Origin: an uncultured Clostridia bacterium
GTDB taxonomy: Bacteria > Bacillota > Clostridia > Oscillospirales > Ruminococcaceae
Assembly (NCBI GenBank): GCA_947302065.1
Contig: CAMYUO010000176.1
Span: forward strand, 1-5,034
Direction of reading: 5' to 3'
DNA length: 5,034 nt
Part shown: piece by piece, positions 1-5,034 of the stretch
How positions within the stretch are numbered: the stretch's first letter is position 1
Layout: each line of letters starts with the position of its first letter
Position numbers and translations under genes: made by a program
Notes under the pieces: generated by a model
Seen by the model: only the letters and a program-made list of their open reading frames with translations
The model's database searches: none
What the model was told of the DNA's origin: nothing

Positions 1-585
1 GCCTCGGCTGCTGCAATGATAATCTATGAGATATTGAAGCTCAGCGGCAAGCCTATATCCGACCACATCGCAAAGTGCCTCTATACAGGCATCTCGACCG
101 ACACAGGCTGTTTCAAATACGAAAACACAACGCCAAAGACGCATATCATGGCTGCCGAGCTTATGCAGTACGAAATCGACTTTGCCAATGTCAACCGAGA
201 GATGTTCGATGTCAAGAGCAGAGGCAGAATGGAAGTCGAGCAGACGGTCATCAACCAGATGAAGTATTATTTTGATGGCAGATGCTCGATGATAGTGCTG
301 ACCAAAAAGCTCATGGCAGAGTGCGGCGTTGACCAGTCGGAGTTTGACGGGCTGGCATCTATCCCGCTTTCAGTCGAGGGCGTCGAGATAGGCATAACCG
401 TCAAGGAAAGACACACAGACTATTATAAGATATCCGTCAGAACAACAGACAAGCTCAATGCATCAGAGTTCTGCAAGCAGTTCGGCGGCGGCGGACATAT
501 CAGAGCCGCAGGCTGCGAGATACAGGGCACGCTCGAAGAAGTCGAGAGCAAGCTGCTTGACGGAGCTGCAGAGTTATTCAAGTGA
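1..585 (+). CDS. nrnA: NrnA-type DHH/DHHA1 phosphoesterase (bifunctional oligoribonuclease/pAp phosphatase), C-terminal part, 5' end outside window
   Basis: The frame is open from base 1, so this is the last 194 residues of a protein whose family is usually about 310-325 residues. The N-terminal DHH motif lies upstream of the window. Seen here: the late DHH-domain motif TDTGCF (metal-binding Asp at fragment residue 34) followed by YENTTP, then a DHHA1 domain ending in the substrate-binding glycine loop GGGGHIRAAG at residues 162-171. In the NrnA family these enzymes degrade 2-5 nt RNA in the cytoplasm and remove the 3' phosphate from pAp, using Mn2+; no membrane segment is seen. The stop TGA (583-585) is one base before the truB ATG, so the two are probably translationally coupled. 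nrnA next to truB is the common Firmicutes order downstream of rbfA. Family assignment is firm; the exact substrate is inferred from homology and context. Confidence 0.93.
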   Translation, partial: ASAAAMIIYEILKLSGKPISDHIAKCLYTGISTDTGCFKYENTTPKTHIMAAELMQYEIDFANVNREMFDVKSRGRMEVEQTVINQMKYYFDGRCSMIVLTKKLMAECGVDQSEFDGLASIPLSVEGVEIGITVKERHTDYYKISVRTTDKLNASEFCKQFGGGGHIRAAGCEIQGTLEEVESKLLDGAAELFK

Positions 586-586
586 T

Positions 587-1495
587 ATGACAAACAATGA
601 TAATCTTGCAGGCATACTGCCTGTGAACAAGCCGCAGGGGTGGACATCTTTCGATGTCATCGCAAAGCTGCGAGGTGTGCTGAGGATAAAACGCCTCGGT
701 CACGCAGGCACTCTCGACCCTATGGCAACAGGCGTGCTGCCCGTGTTCGTGGGCAAGGCGACAAAAGCCTGCGATATTCTGCCCGACACTAAAAAAGCCT
801 ATACAGCAGGCTTTAAGCTGGGCGTGACGACAGATACGCTCGACATCACGGGCGAAGTGCTTACCGAGAAAACTGCAAACGTCACCCGTGAGCAGCTCGA
901 AAGCACCAGAGCGCAGTTCGTGGGAGAGATAACCCAGCTGCCGCCGATGTATTCGGCTGTCAAGGTCGACGGCAAAAGACTTTACCAGCTTGCCCGTGAG
1001 GGAAAAGCTGTCGAGAGAACACCGAGAAAGTGCACCGTGCACAGCATTGAGATCCTCTCGTTCGACGAAAAAACTCAGCAGGGCGAGATGACCGTTTGCT
1101 GCGAAAAAGGCACGTATATCCGCACGATAATCGACGATATCGGGCAGGCGCTCGGCACGGGTGCGGTGATGACGAGCCTGGTGAGAACATATTCGGGCGG
1201 CTTTGACATCAGCGATTGCCTGACTATCGAACAGATAGCCGACAAAGTCTCGCAGGGTGAGCTTGCACAGCTGATAATGCCGACAGAAAAAGCGTTTGCA
1301 CTTTATGATGATATCCGCCTTGACGAGAGAACGACAGGGCTTTACAAAAACGGTGTCAAGCTTTTTGAAAGGCAGGTCACGGCGGCGGACAAGTCATCGG
1401 GAAAAACGTTCAGAGTGTTCGGCGCAGACGGCGCATTCTTAGGGCTTGCGGCGTTTGAGAACGGCCTGCTGCGCAGCGTGAAGAATTTTTATTAG
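587..1495 (+). CDS. truB: tRNA pseudouridine(55) synthase TruB
   Basis: The enzyme converts U55 of the tRNA T-loop to pseudouridine. The product is 302 residues, normal for the family. The N-terminal block GILPVNKPQGWTSFDV (residues 9-24) leads to GHAGTLDPMATGVL, with the catalytic Asp at residue 44 (E. coli Asp48). The conserved active-site Tyr is residue 72 in KKAYTAGFKLG, followed by TTDTLD and G at 81-89. PPMYSAVKVDGKRLY is at 119-133, and KGTYIRT at 174-180 carries the conserved Arg 179. The C-terminal 75 or so residues are the TruB accessory/PUA-like part and are more divergent. The ATG at 587 is chosen because it sits one base after the nrnA stop and directly precedes the family N-terminus. 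An in-frame ATG at 458 would add 43 residues of nrnA-overlapping low-complexity sequence. No strong Shine-Dalgarno is seen upstream, which fits coupling to nrnA. The stop is TAG. Confidence 0.96.
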   Translation: MTNNDNLAGILPVNKPQGWTSFDVIAKLRGVLRIKRLGHAGTLDPMATGVLPVFVGKATKACDILPDTKKAYTAGFKLGVTTDTLDITGEVLTEKTANVTREQLESTRAQFVGEITQLPPMYSAVKVDGKRLYQLAREGKAVERTPRKCTVHSIEILSFDEKTQQGEMTVCCEKGTYIRTIIDDIGQALGTGAVMTSLVRTYSGGFDISDCLTIEQIADKVSQGELAQLIMPTEKAFALYDDIRLDERTTGLYKNGVKLFERQVTAADKSSGKTFRVFGADGAFLGLAAFENGLLRSVKNFY

Positions 1496-1499
1496 GTGA
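1494..1499 (+). promoter_or_regulatory. Ribosome binding site of the NudC-like gene, overlapping the truB stop
   Basis: AGGTGA lies 4 bases before the ATG at 1504 and shares its first two bases with the truB TAG stop (1493-1495). The overlap supports both the chosen start and translation in series with truB. Confidence 0.65.
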
Positions 1500-1503
1500 T
1501 AGA

Positions 1504-2322
1504 ATGTTACAGGATATACCCAAAAGCGTTGATATAGAATTTGACCCGGATCCTGCGCAGGATAACGATACTGTCCTGTGCTTTGACGGCAGAAAGCTGC
1601 TGTCACGCCTGCAGGATAACAAAGCAGTGCTGCCTAAGCTGTCCCAGCTTGACAGCAGCTGCAAACTCGTCTTTGCATTTAAAGCAGACGGCATAAGATA
1701 CTTTCTCTGCCTTGAAAAAGCAAGCGCCGACGGATTTTCTTTCGAGCCGCTCGGCAGCTTCAGATATGTCACCGCAGATACCGACCAGTATGCCATTATC
1801 ACAGGCTATCATTATTACTGCTTCCACAGCGAGAATAAATTCTGTGCCAAGTGCGGCGCAAAGCTCGAGCATTCACCGCACAAGCGCTGTATGGTCTGCA
1901 CATGCTGCGGCAAAGAGGTCTATCCGACTATCGCACCTGCGATAATCCTCGGCATCATCGACGAGGACACCGACAGCATACTGCTCACACGCTATGCAGG
2001 CAGGGAGTATAAGAAATATGCCCTTGTCGCAGGATTCATCGAGATGGGCGAGAGCGCTGAGATGGCAGCAAAGCGTGAGGCAATGGAAGAAACGGGTCTT
2101 GATATCGAAGATATCGAGTTTTTCGGGACACAGCCGTGGGGCATGGCGCAGAACCTGCTCATAGGCTACTTTGCAAAGGTCAGAGGTTCACGGGAGATAC
2201 ACCGTGATACCGAAGAACTTTCCGAGGCGCTGTGGGTAAAGCGTGAGGACGTGCCGGCACAGCCGGGCGGCGCAAGCCTGACAAGCGAAATGATGTGGGC
2301 GTTCAGAAGCTCGCAGAGGTGA
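1504..2322 (+). CDS. nudC: NudC-like Nudix hydrolase with zinc ribbon (probable NAD+/NADH diphosphatase, possible RNA NAD-cap remover)
   Basis: The protein has 272 residues in NudC order: a variable N-terminal domain (about 1-105), a zinc ribbon, then the Nudix domain. The ribbon cysteines are C114, C117, C132 and C135, with the same CxxC-15-CxxC spacing as E. coli NudC; C129 and C134 are extra. The Nudix box is intact at 177-199 (G, five residues, E, seven residues, then REAMEETGL). TQPWGMAQN at 209-217 takes the place of the NudC signature SQPWPFPxS: QPW is kept, PFPxS is not. Known members cleave NAD(H) to NMN(H) and AMP in the cytoplasm, and E. coli NudC also removes 5' NAD caps from RNA. 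NAD(H) specificity here is therefore probable rather than certain; another dinucleotide is possible. The gene sits between truB and ribF, 8 bases after truB and 16 before ribF, so it is probably co-transcribed. The stop is TGA. Confidence 0.88.
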   Translation: MLQDIPKSVDIEFDPDPAQDNDTVLCFDGRKLLSRLQDNKAVLPKLSQLDSSCKLVFAFKADGIRYFLCLEKASADGFSFEPLGSFRYVTADTDQYAIITGYHYYCFHSENKFCAKCGAKLEHSPHKRCMVCTCCGKEVYPTIAPAIILGIIDEDTDSILLTRYAGREYKKYALVAGFIEMGESAEMAAKREAMEETGLDIEDIEFFGTQPWGMAQNLLIGYFAKVRGSREIHRDTEELSEALWVKREDVPAQPGGASLTSEMMWAFRSSQR

Positions 2323-2326
2323 CTTT

Positions 2327-2331
2327 GGGGG
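2327..2331 (+). promoter_or_regulatory. Ribosome binding site deciding the TTG start of ribF
   Basis: GGGGG at 2327-2331 lies 7 bases before TTG 2339 in the short gap after the nudC-like stop. No in-frame ATG or GTG occurs between here and the conserved FDGVHRGH motif, so this site makes TTG the likely start. Confidence 0.6.
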
Positions 2332-2338
2332 TAATAGC

Positions 2339-3277
2339 TTGATATACCTTAAAGACAATGAAAAAACAAATGAAAAGACCGCCTGCGCACTCGGACTTTT
2401 TGACGGCGTGCACCGTGGACATCAGCTTGTCATCGGCAGGGCGATAGAATACAGCAAGCAGGGCTTGAAGTCAGCAGTGTTCACCTTTGCGACCGATACG
2501 GTCACAACAAAGGGTCACGACGGCAGGATAGAAATGATACTCACCGACGAAGGCAAGCAAAGATGCTTTGAAAAGCTCGGCGTTGACTATCTTTTCTCTC
2601 CGAAATTCGAGGATTATAAAGAAATGTCCTGCGAGGACTTTGTAAGGATAGTTCTCAAAGAAAAGCTGTGCTGTGAAAGAGCCGTCTGCGGCATTGATTA
2701 CCGATTCGGCAAGGGCGCAGCAGGCGACTGCGACAAGCTGAGAGAGCTTGGCGAAAAATACGGCATCAAGGTCGATGTCGTGCGGCAGCTGTGCGATGCC
2801 AACGGCGTTATCTCTTCGACCGTCATACGCAGTGCCATACGCTGCGGCGAGATAGAAAAGGCAAACGATATGCTCGGCTATACATTCTTTTTTGAGCTGC
2901 CCGTCGAAAGAGGTCAGCAGCTCGCAAGAACGCTCGAGCACCCGACCATAAACCAGCACATACCGCAGGGACAGATACTTCCCCGCTTCGGCGTCTACTG
3001 CACAAGAGTAAGAATTGGCGAAAAGCAGTATGCAGGCGTGACGAACGTCGGCATCAAACCGACATTCAATGCGCATACCTCACCGCTTGCCGAAACGTAT
3101 ATAATAGACTACGACGGCGACCTCTACGGAAAGACCGTCACAGTCTGCTTTGATAAGTTCATGAGGGCGGAGCAGAAATTCGACAGCGCAGAACTGCTCA
3201 AACAGCAGATAGACAGGGATACTGCCGCCGCAGCCGAATACTTCCGCACCCATACCATACATACAGATGCTATTTGA
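2339..3277 (+). CDS. ribF: Bifunctional riboflavin kinase / FAD synthetase RibF
   Basis: The enzyme phosphorylates riboflavin to FMN and adenylylates FMN to FAD, in the cytoplasm. The 312 residues match the usual length. The N-terminal FAD synthetase (nucleotidyltransferase) domain shows FDGVHRGH at 21-28 (HxGH-like), [11 protein letters not shown] at 120-130, and ISST with R164 at 158-164. The C-terminal flavokinase domain shows PTIN at 202-205 (the PTAN motif, Thr and Asn kept), [11 protein letters not shown] at 233-243, and [13 protein letters not shown] at 252-264. The glycine-rich segment before PTIN is unusual: QQLARTLEH (193-201) where a typical protein has LGRxxGF, so two glycines are missing; the kinase domain otherwise looks complete. 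The start is TTG 2339, supported by GGGGG 7 bases upstream. The TGA stop overlaps the first base of the gltX ribosome binding site. No FMN riboswitch is present before it; regulation is probably that of the operon. Confidence 0.95.
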   Translation: MIYLKDNEKTNEKTACALGLFDGVHRGHQLVIGRAIEYSKQGLKSAVFTFATDTVTTKGHDGRIEMILTDEGKQRCFEKLGVDYLFSPKFEDYKEMSCEDFVRIVLKEKLCCERAVCGIDYRFGKGAAGDCDKLRELGEKYGIKVDVVRQLCDANGVISSTVIRSAIRCGEIEKANDMLGYTFFFELPVERGQQLARTLEHPTINQHIPQGQILPRFGVYCTRVRIGEKQYAGVTNVGIKPTFNAHTSPLAETYIIDYDGDLYGKTVTVCFDKFMRAEQKFDSAELLKQQIDRDTAAAAEYFRTHTIHTDAI

Positions 3278-3282
3278 AAGGA
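3277..3282 (+). promoter_or_regulatory. Ribosome binding site of gltX
   Basis: AAAGGA is 9 bases before ATG 3292 and begins on the last base of the ribF stop. It fixes the gltX start at 3292 rather than at TTG 3274, which would place the ribosome binding site inside the coding sequence. Confidence 0.75.
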
Positions 3283-3291
3283 CAGGTCACA

Positions 3292-4104
3292 ATGAATAAA
3301 GTCAGAACACGTTTTGCACCGTCACCGACGGGATATATGCACATCGGAAACCTCAGGACTGCGCTGTTTGCGTACCTTATCGCAAAACAGCAGGGCGGAG
3401 ATTTCATTCTTCGCATCGAGGATACCGACCAGGGACGCTACGTTGAGGGCGCAACAGAGGTAATCTATAAAACGCTCAAAGATGTCGGTCTCAACTGGGA
3501 CGAGGGTCCGGATATCGGCGGTCCTGTCGGTCCGTATATCCAGTCCGAGAGAATGGGTATGTTCAAAAAATACGCCGAGGAGCTTGTAGAAAAAGGCGAG
3601 GCTTACTACTGCTTCTGCGACAAGGAAAGACTTGACGGTCTTAAAGCTCAGTGCGAGGCAGACGGCAAAACTTACAGCTATGACAGACACTGCCGTGACC
3701 TTTCAAAAGACAAGGTCAAGGCAAAGCTCGACGCAGGCACACCTTATGTCATCAGACAGAAGATGCCTACCGAGGGACAGGTAACTTTCCACGACGAGCT
3801 TTACGGCGACATCACCGTTGACTGTGCAGAGCTTGAGGATCAGATCCTCATCAAGACCGACGGTATGCCGACATATAACTTCGCAAATGTCGTTGACGAT
3901 CACCTCATGGGCATCACCCACGTCGTAAGAGGCAACGAGTATCTTTCCAGCGCACCTAAGTATGAGCTTCTGTATAAGGCTTTCGGCTGGGAAGTTCCGA
4001 CATATATCCACGTTGAGCATATTATGAAGGACAAACAGCATAAGCTGTCCAAGCGTGACGGCGATGCATCTTTCCAGGACCTTATGGATAAGGGCTATCT
4101 GTAA
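3292..4104 (+). CDS. gltX: GluRS N-terminal fragment: complete class I catalytic domain, ending at the premature TAA
   Basis: The fragment has 270 residues. The Rossmann-fold catalytic core is complete: [13 protein letters not shown] at 8-20 (class I HIGH motif as HIGN), RIEDTD at 41-46, the connective/acceptor-binding insertion, [12 protein letters not shown] in the second half of the fold, and KLSKR (KMSKS motif) at 251-255. A zinc-site remnant, or variant, lies at C107, C109 and C134, with the E. coli CxC-24-CxH spacing but Asp136 in place of His. The fragment lacks the stem-contact and anticodon-binding domains. Alone it resembles the architecture of glutamyl-Q tRNA(Asp) synthetase (YadB), which also lacks the anticodon domain, but its sequence continues directly into a GluRS C-terminus, so a YadB identity is not favoured. 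Start ATG 3292 has a good AAAGGA site. Confidence 0.82.
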   Translation: MNKVRTRFAPSPTGYMHIGNLRTALFAYLIAKQQGGDFILRIEDTDQGRYVEGATEVIYKTLKDVGLNWDEGPDIGGPVGPYIQSERMGMFKKYAEELVEKGEAYYCFCDKERLDGLKAQCEADGKTYSYDRHCRDLSKDKVKAKLDAGTPYVIRQKMPTEGQVTFHDELYGDITVDCAELEDQILIKTDGMPTYNFANVVDDHLMGITHVVRGNEYLSSAPKYELLYKAFGWEVPTYIHVEHIMKDKQHKLSKRDGDASFQDLMDKGYL

Positions 4105-4110
4105 GAGGCA

Positions 4111-4740
4111 GTGCTCAACTATATCGCCCTGCTCGGCTGGGCACCGAAGGGCGAGAACGAGATATACTCGCTCGAAGAGCTGGTCAAGGAGTTCGATATC
4201 CACGGACTTTCCAAAGCACCTGCTATCTTTGACCCGCTGAAAATGAAAGCTATCAATGCAAAGTATATCAAAGCTCTTGCGCCCGAAAAGTTTGCTGAGT
4301 ATGCAGTGCCGTATATAAAGCAGACAGTCAAGAGAACAGATGTCGATGTCGAGTATATCGCATCGCTGCTGCAGGCAAGAACAGAGGTGTTCACCGATAT
4401 TCCCGAAATGGTGGATTTCATCGACGCAATGCCCGAGTACGACAGCGAGATGTACTGCCATAAGAAGATGAAGACCAACCTTGAGAATTCATTGCAGGCG
4501 CTCAAAGATGTCCTGCCTGTAATGGAAGCGCTCGATAACTGGACGATAGACGGCATACACGATGCGTTGTTCGGACTTATCGAAAAGCTCGGCGTAAAGA
4601 ACGGCATTATCCTGTGGCCGCTGAGAGTTGCACTCTCGGGCAAGCAGTCCACACCGGGCGGCGGCGTAGAGATAGCATATATCATCGGCAAGCAGGATAC
4701 CCTCGATAGAATCAACAAAGCAATAGCAAAGCTCAGCTGA
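4111..4740 (+). CDS. gltX: GluRS C-terminal fragment: stem-contact and anticodon-binding domains
   Basis: This is the same frame after the TAA. It opens with EAVLNYIALLGWAPKGE, the usual GluRS continuation, runs through FDPLKMKAINAKYI and the helical anticodon-binding domain, and ends with WPLRVALSGKQSTPGGG, VEIAYIIGK and a final helix, as in full-length GluRS. The first possible start is GTG 4111. AGAGG sits only 2 bases before it, too close for a normal ribosome binding site, so independent initiation is doubtful; re-initiation after the TAA seven bases earlier is conceivable. The next in-frame ATG is well inside the domain. Without the N-terminal fragment this piece has no catalytic residues. 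Coding quality shows no decay compared with the upstream half. Confidence 0.72.
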   Translation: MLNYIALLGWAPKGENEIYSLEELVKEFDIHGLSKAPAIFDPLKMKAINAKYIKALAPEKFAEYAVPYIKQTVKRTDVDVEYIASLLQARTEVFTDIPEMVDFIDAMPEYDSEMYCHKKMKTNLENSLQALKDVLPVMEALDNWTIDGIHDALFGLIEKLGVKNGIILWPLRVALSGKQSTPGGGVEIAYIIGKQDTLDRINKAIAKLS

Positions 4741-4772
4741 TAAAACAATAATAACAGGTTTTTCGTGTCACA

Positions 4773-4796
4773 GAGTAACCGTTACCACGGTTACTC
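4773..4796. repeat. Perfect inverted repeat, 10-bp stem, 4-base loop
   Basis: GAGTAACCGT and ACGGTTACTC are perfect complements around TACC. It is the first hairpin after gltX, 32 bases past the stop. No T run follows, so it is not a standard intrinsic terminator. Confidence 0.85.
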
Positions 4797-4800
4797 CCGA

Positions 4801-4821
4801 GAGAATGGCGAAGCCATTCTC
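4801..4821. repeat. Perfect inverted repeat, 9-bp stem, GAA triloop
   Basis: GAGAATGGC and GCCATTCTC pair around GAA. The tip reads GCGAAGC (4808-4814), a sequence known as an exceptionally stable single-stranded DNA mini-hairpin. Confidence 0.85.
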
Positions 4822-4823
4822 GT

Positions 4824-4848
4824 GCCTTCTTTCTCGTAAAAGAAAGGC
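4824..4848. repeat. Imperfect inverted repeat
   Basis: GCCTT at 4824-4828 and AAGGC at 4844-4848 are outer complements. Inside, CTTTCT and AGAAAG can pair in an alternative register. The stem has a bulge, so it is weaker than its neighbours. Confidence 0.55.
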
Positions 4849-4850
4849 AA

Positions 4851-4867
4851 ATTGTCCTGCGGACAAT
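4851..4867. repeat. Perfect inverted repeat, 7-bp stem, TGC triloop
   Basis: ATTGTCC and GGACAAT pair around TGC. The core GTCCTGCGGAC (4854-4864) recurs at 4973-4983. Confidence 0.8.
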
Positions 4868-4872
4868 CGGGG

Positions 4873-4890
4873 TCAAGGGCAGCGCCTTGA
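4873..4890. repeat. Inverted repeat, 6-bp stem, 6-base loop
   Basis: TCAAGG and CCTTGA pair around GCAGCG. The stem is short and only meaningful as part of the hairpin series. Confidence 0.5.
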
Positions 4891-4906
4891 AAATACGCAG
4901 TATTTT
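4890..4906. repeat. Perfect inverted repeat, 7-bp AT-rich stem, GCA triloop
   Basis: AAAATAC and GTATTTT pair around GCA; the loop reads TGC on the opposite strand. The right arm gives a run of five T (4903-4907), but the stem is too AT-rich for a convincing terminator. Confidence 0.6.
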
Positions 4907-4908
4907 TA

Positions 4909-4927
4909 CGCTGCTCCGCAGACAGCG
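4909..4927. repeat. Short inverted repeat with nested alternative
   Basis: CGCTG and CAGCG pair across nine bases. A nested CTGC-TCC-GCAG (4911-4921) is mutually exclusive with it. GCTCCGCA at 4913-4920 recurs at 4947-4954. Confidence 0.45.
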
Positions 4928-4962
4928 AAACACTTTGCCGTCAGGCGCTCCGCAAGGGTGAA

Positions 4963-4993
4963 TTTTAAAACAGTCCTGCGGACTGTTTTAAAA
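4963..4993. repeat. Large perfect inverted repeat, 14-bp stem, TGC triloop; possible bidirectional terminator
   Basis: TTTTAAAACAGTCC and GGACTGTTTTAAAA are perfect complements around TGC. The inner part, CAGTCC with its complement, is flanked by AAAA on the left and TTTT on the right, a symmetric arrangement that could act as a weak terminator in either direction, although the T run is only four bases. Confidence 0.8.
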
Positions 4994-4994
4994 G

Positions 4995-5025
4995 AGGGAA
5001 CGCCCTGCAAGAGAGGGCGTTCCCT
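4995..5025. repeat. Large perfect inverted repeat, 12-bp GC-rich stem, 7-base loop; possible transcript 3' end
   Basis: AGGGAACGCCCT and AGGGCGTTCCCT pair around GCAAGAG. It begins one base after the preceding large hairpin. Only two T follow before ACCC, so it is not a classical intrinsic terminator, but it could block 3' exonucleases and so set the mRNA end. Confidence 0.75.
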
Positions 5026-5034
5026 TACCCTGTG

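Larger units (their letters stand above)
3292..4740 (+). pseudogene. gltX: gltX, glutamyl-tRNA synthetase, whole locus interrupted by one in-frame TAA
   Basis: Read across the TAA at 4102-4104, this is 482 residues with a family-typical N-terminus, all expected domains and a family-typical C-terminus, so exactly one codon is wrong. The protein would charge tRNA-Glu (and perhaps tRNA-Gln, since many Firmicutes GluRS are non-discriminating) with glutamate. The interruption falls in the joint after the KMSKS loop: GYL, stop, then EAVLNYIALLGW, which is normally continuous in GluRS. No frameshift or second stop occurs on either side, so decay, if real, is recent. 'Pseudogene' is a formal call: GluRS is essential, so sequence error, a second gltX elsewhere, readthrough or two-piece expression must be separated by data. 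The locus is the last gene of the cluster, 14 bases after ribF, and ends in tandem in-frame stops TGA TAA (4738-4743). Confidence 0.8.
4741..5034. other. Hairpin-dense intergenic region downstream of gltX, no gene seen
   Basis: No reading frame here has a credible start, ribosome binding site or recognisable protein on either strand. At least eight inverted repeats follow one another between 4773 and 5025, with little unpaired sequence between them. No classical terminator (GC stem followed by a long T run) appears directly after gltX. The strongest terminator candidates are the large stems near the right edge. The downstream neighbour is outside the window. Confidence 0.7.

Noticed and set aside
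458..586. Possible earlier ATG start for truB at 458, extending it by 43 residues
   Set aside because: The extension overlaps nrnA by 128 bases, is Ser/Ala-rich and unlike TruB N-termini; the ATG at 587 sits directly at the family start and just after the nrnA stop.
2471..3076. Long open frame on the - strand inside ribF (201 codons)
   Set aside because: It is antisense to an unmistakable ribF with all motifs; no domain is recognisable.
3274..3291. TTG 3274 as gltX start
   Set aside because: It would place the AAAGGA ribosome binding site inside the gene and overlap the ribF stop; ATG 3292 matches the family N-terminus.
4102..4104. Selenocysteine or pyrrolysine recoding at the internal gltX stop
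   Set aside because: These use TGA and TAG respectively; the codon here is TAA.
3703..4461. Long open frame on the - strand inside gltX (252 codons)
   Set aside because: It is a shadow of strongly biased gltX coding on the other strand; the product is Cys/His/Leu-rich without recognisable domains, and has no credible ribosome binding site.
4755..4796. Intrinsic terminator directly after gltX
   Set aside because: The TTTTT run (4759-4763) precedes rather than follows the hairpin at 4773-4796, and no T tract follows that stem.
4733..4933. Small open frame on the - strand through the hairpin region (66 codons)
   Set aside because: It runs across several perfect inverted repeats, has no ribosome binding site and a composition dictated by the repeats.
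4773..5025. CRISPR array or insertion sequence
   Set aside because: The hairpins differ in sequence and spacing, with no regular repeat-spacer unit, no transposase and no element-scale terminal repeats.

Overview
The window looks like core chromosome of a Gram-positive Clostridia, most likely a Ruminococcus-like member of the Oscillospiraceae. The grounds are protein style (NrnA, TruB, RibF and GluRS of Firmicutes type), AGG/AAAGGA ribosome binding sites, a TTG start on ribF and roughly balanced base composition. No 16S rRNA or other marker is present, so the genus is a guess.

Layout: five genes lie on the + strand, packed like one operon. (1) The 3' part of nrnA (nanoRNase/pAp phosphatase) runs from base 1 to 585. 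(2) truB (tRNA Psi55 synthase) starts at 587, one base after the nrnA stop. (3) A NudC-type Nudix hydrolase with a four-cysteine zinc ribbon starts at 1504, with its ribosome binding site overlapping the truB stop. (4) ribF (riboflavin kinase/FAD synthetase) starts at TTG 2339. (5) gltX (glutamyl-tRNA synthetase) starts at 3292. Gaps between genes are 1 to 16 bases and no internal promoter or terminator is evident. nrnA-truB-ribF matches the end of the nusA-infB-rbfA translation cluster of Firmicutes; the Nudix gene between truB and ribF is the accessory element. The set joins RNA turnover (NrnA), tRNA modification and charging (TruB, GluRS) and dinucleotide cofactor metabolism (RibF, NudC-like).

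The main oddity is gltX. It reads as a complete GluRS of normal length, but an in-frame TAA at 4102-4104, just after the KMSKS-type motif, splits it into a catalytic fragment and a tRNA/anticodon-binding fragment. The reading frame is otherwise intact. Because GluRS is normally essential, the choices are sequence error, recent nonsense mutation with a second gltX elsewhere, or expression as two pieces or by readthrough. The first two are more likely.

After gltX, 4741-5034 holds no convincing gene. It is a dense run of hairpins, many with perfect stems and three-base loops, including two large ones back to back at 4963-5025. One 11-base palindromic core, GTCCTGCGGAC, occurs in two of them. This resembles a mosaic REP/MITE-like intergenic element and may also serve as the operon's 3' end.
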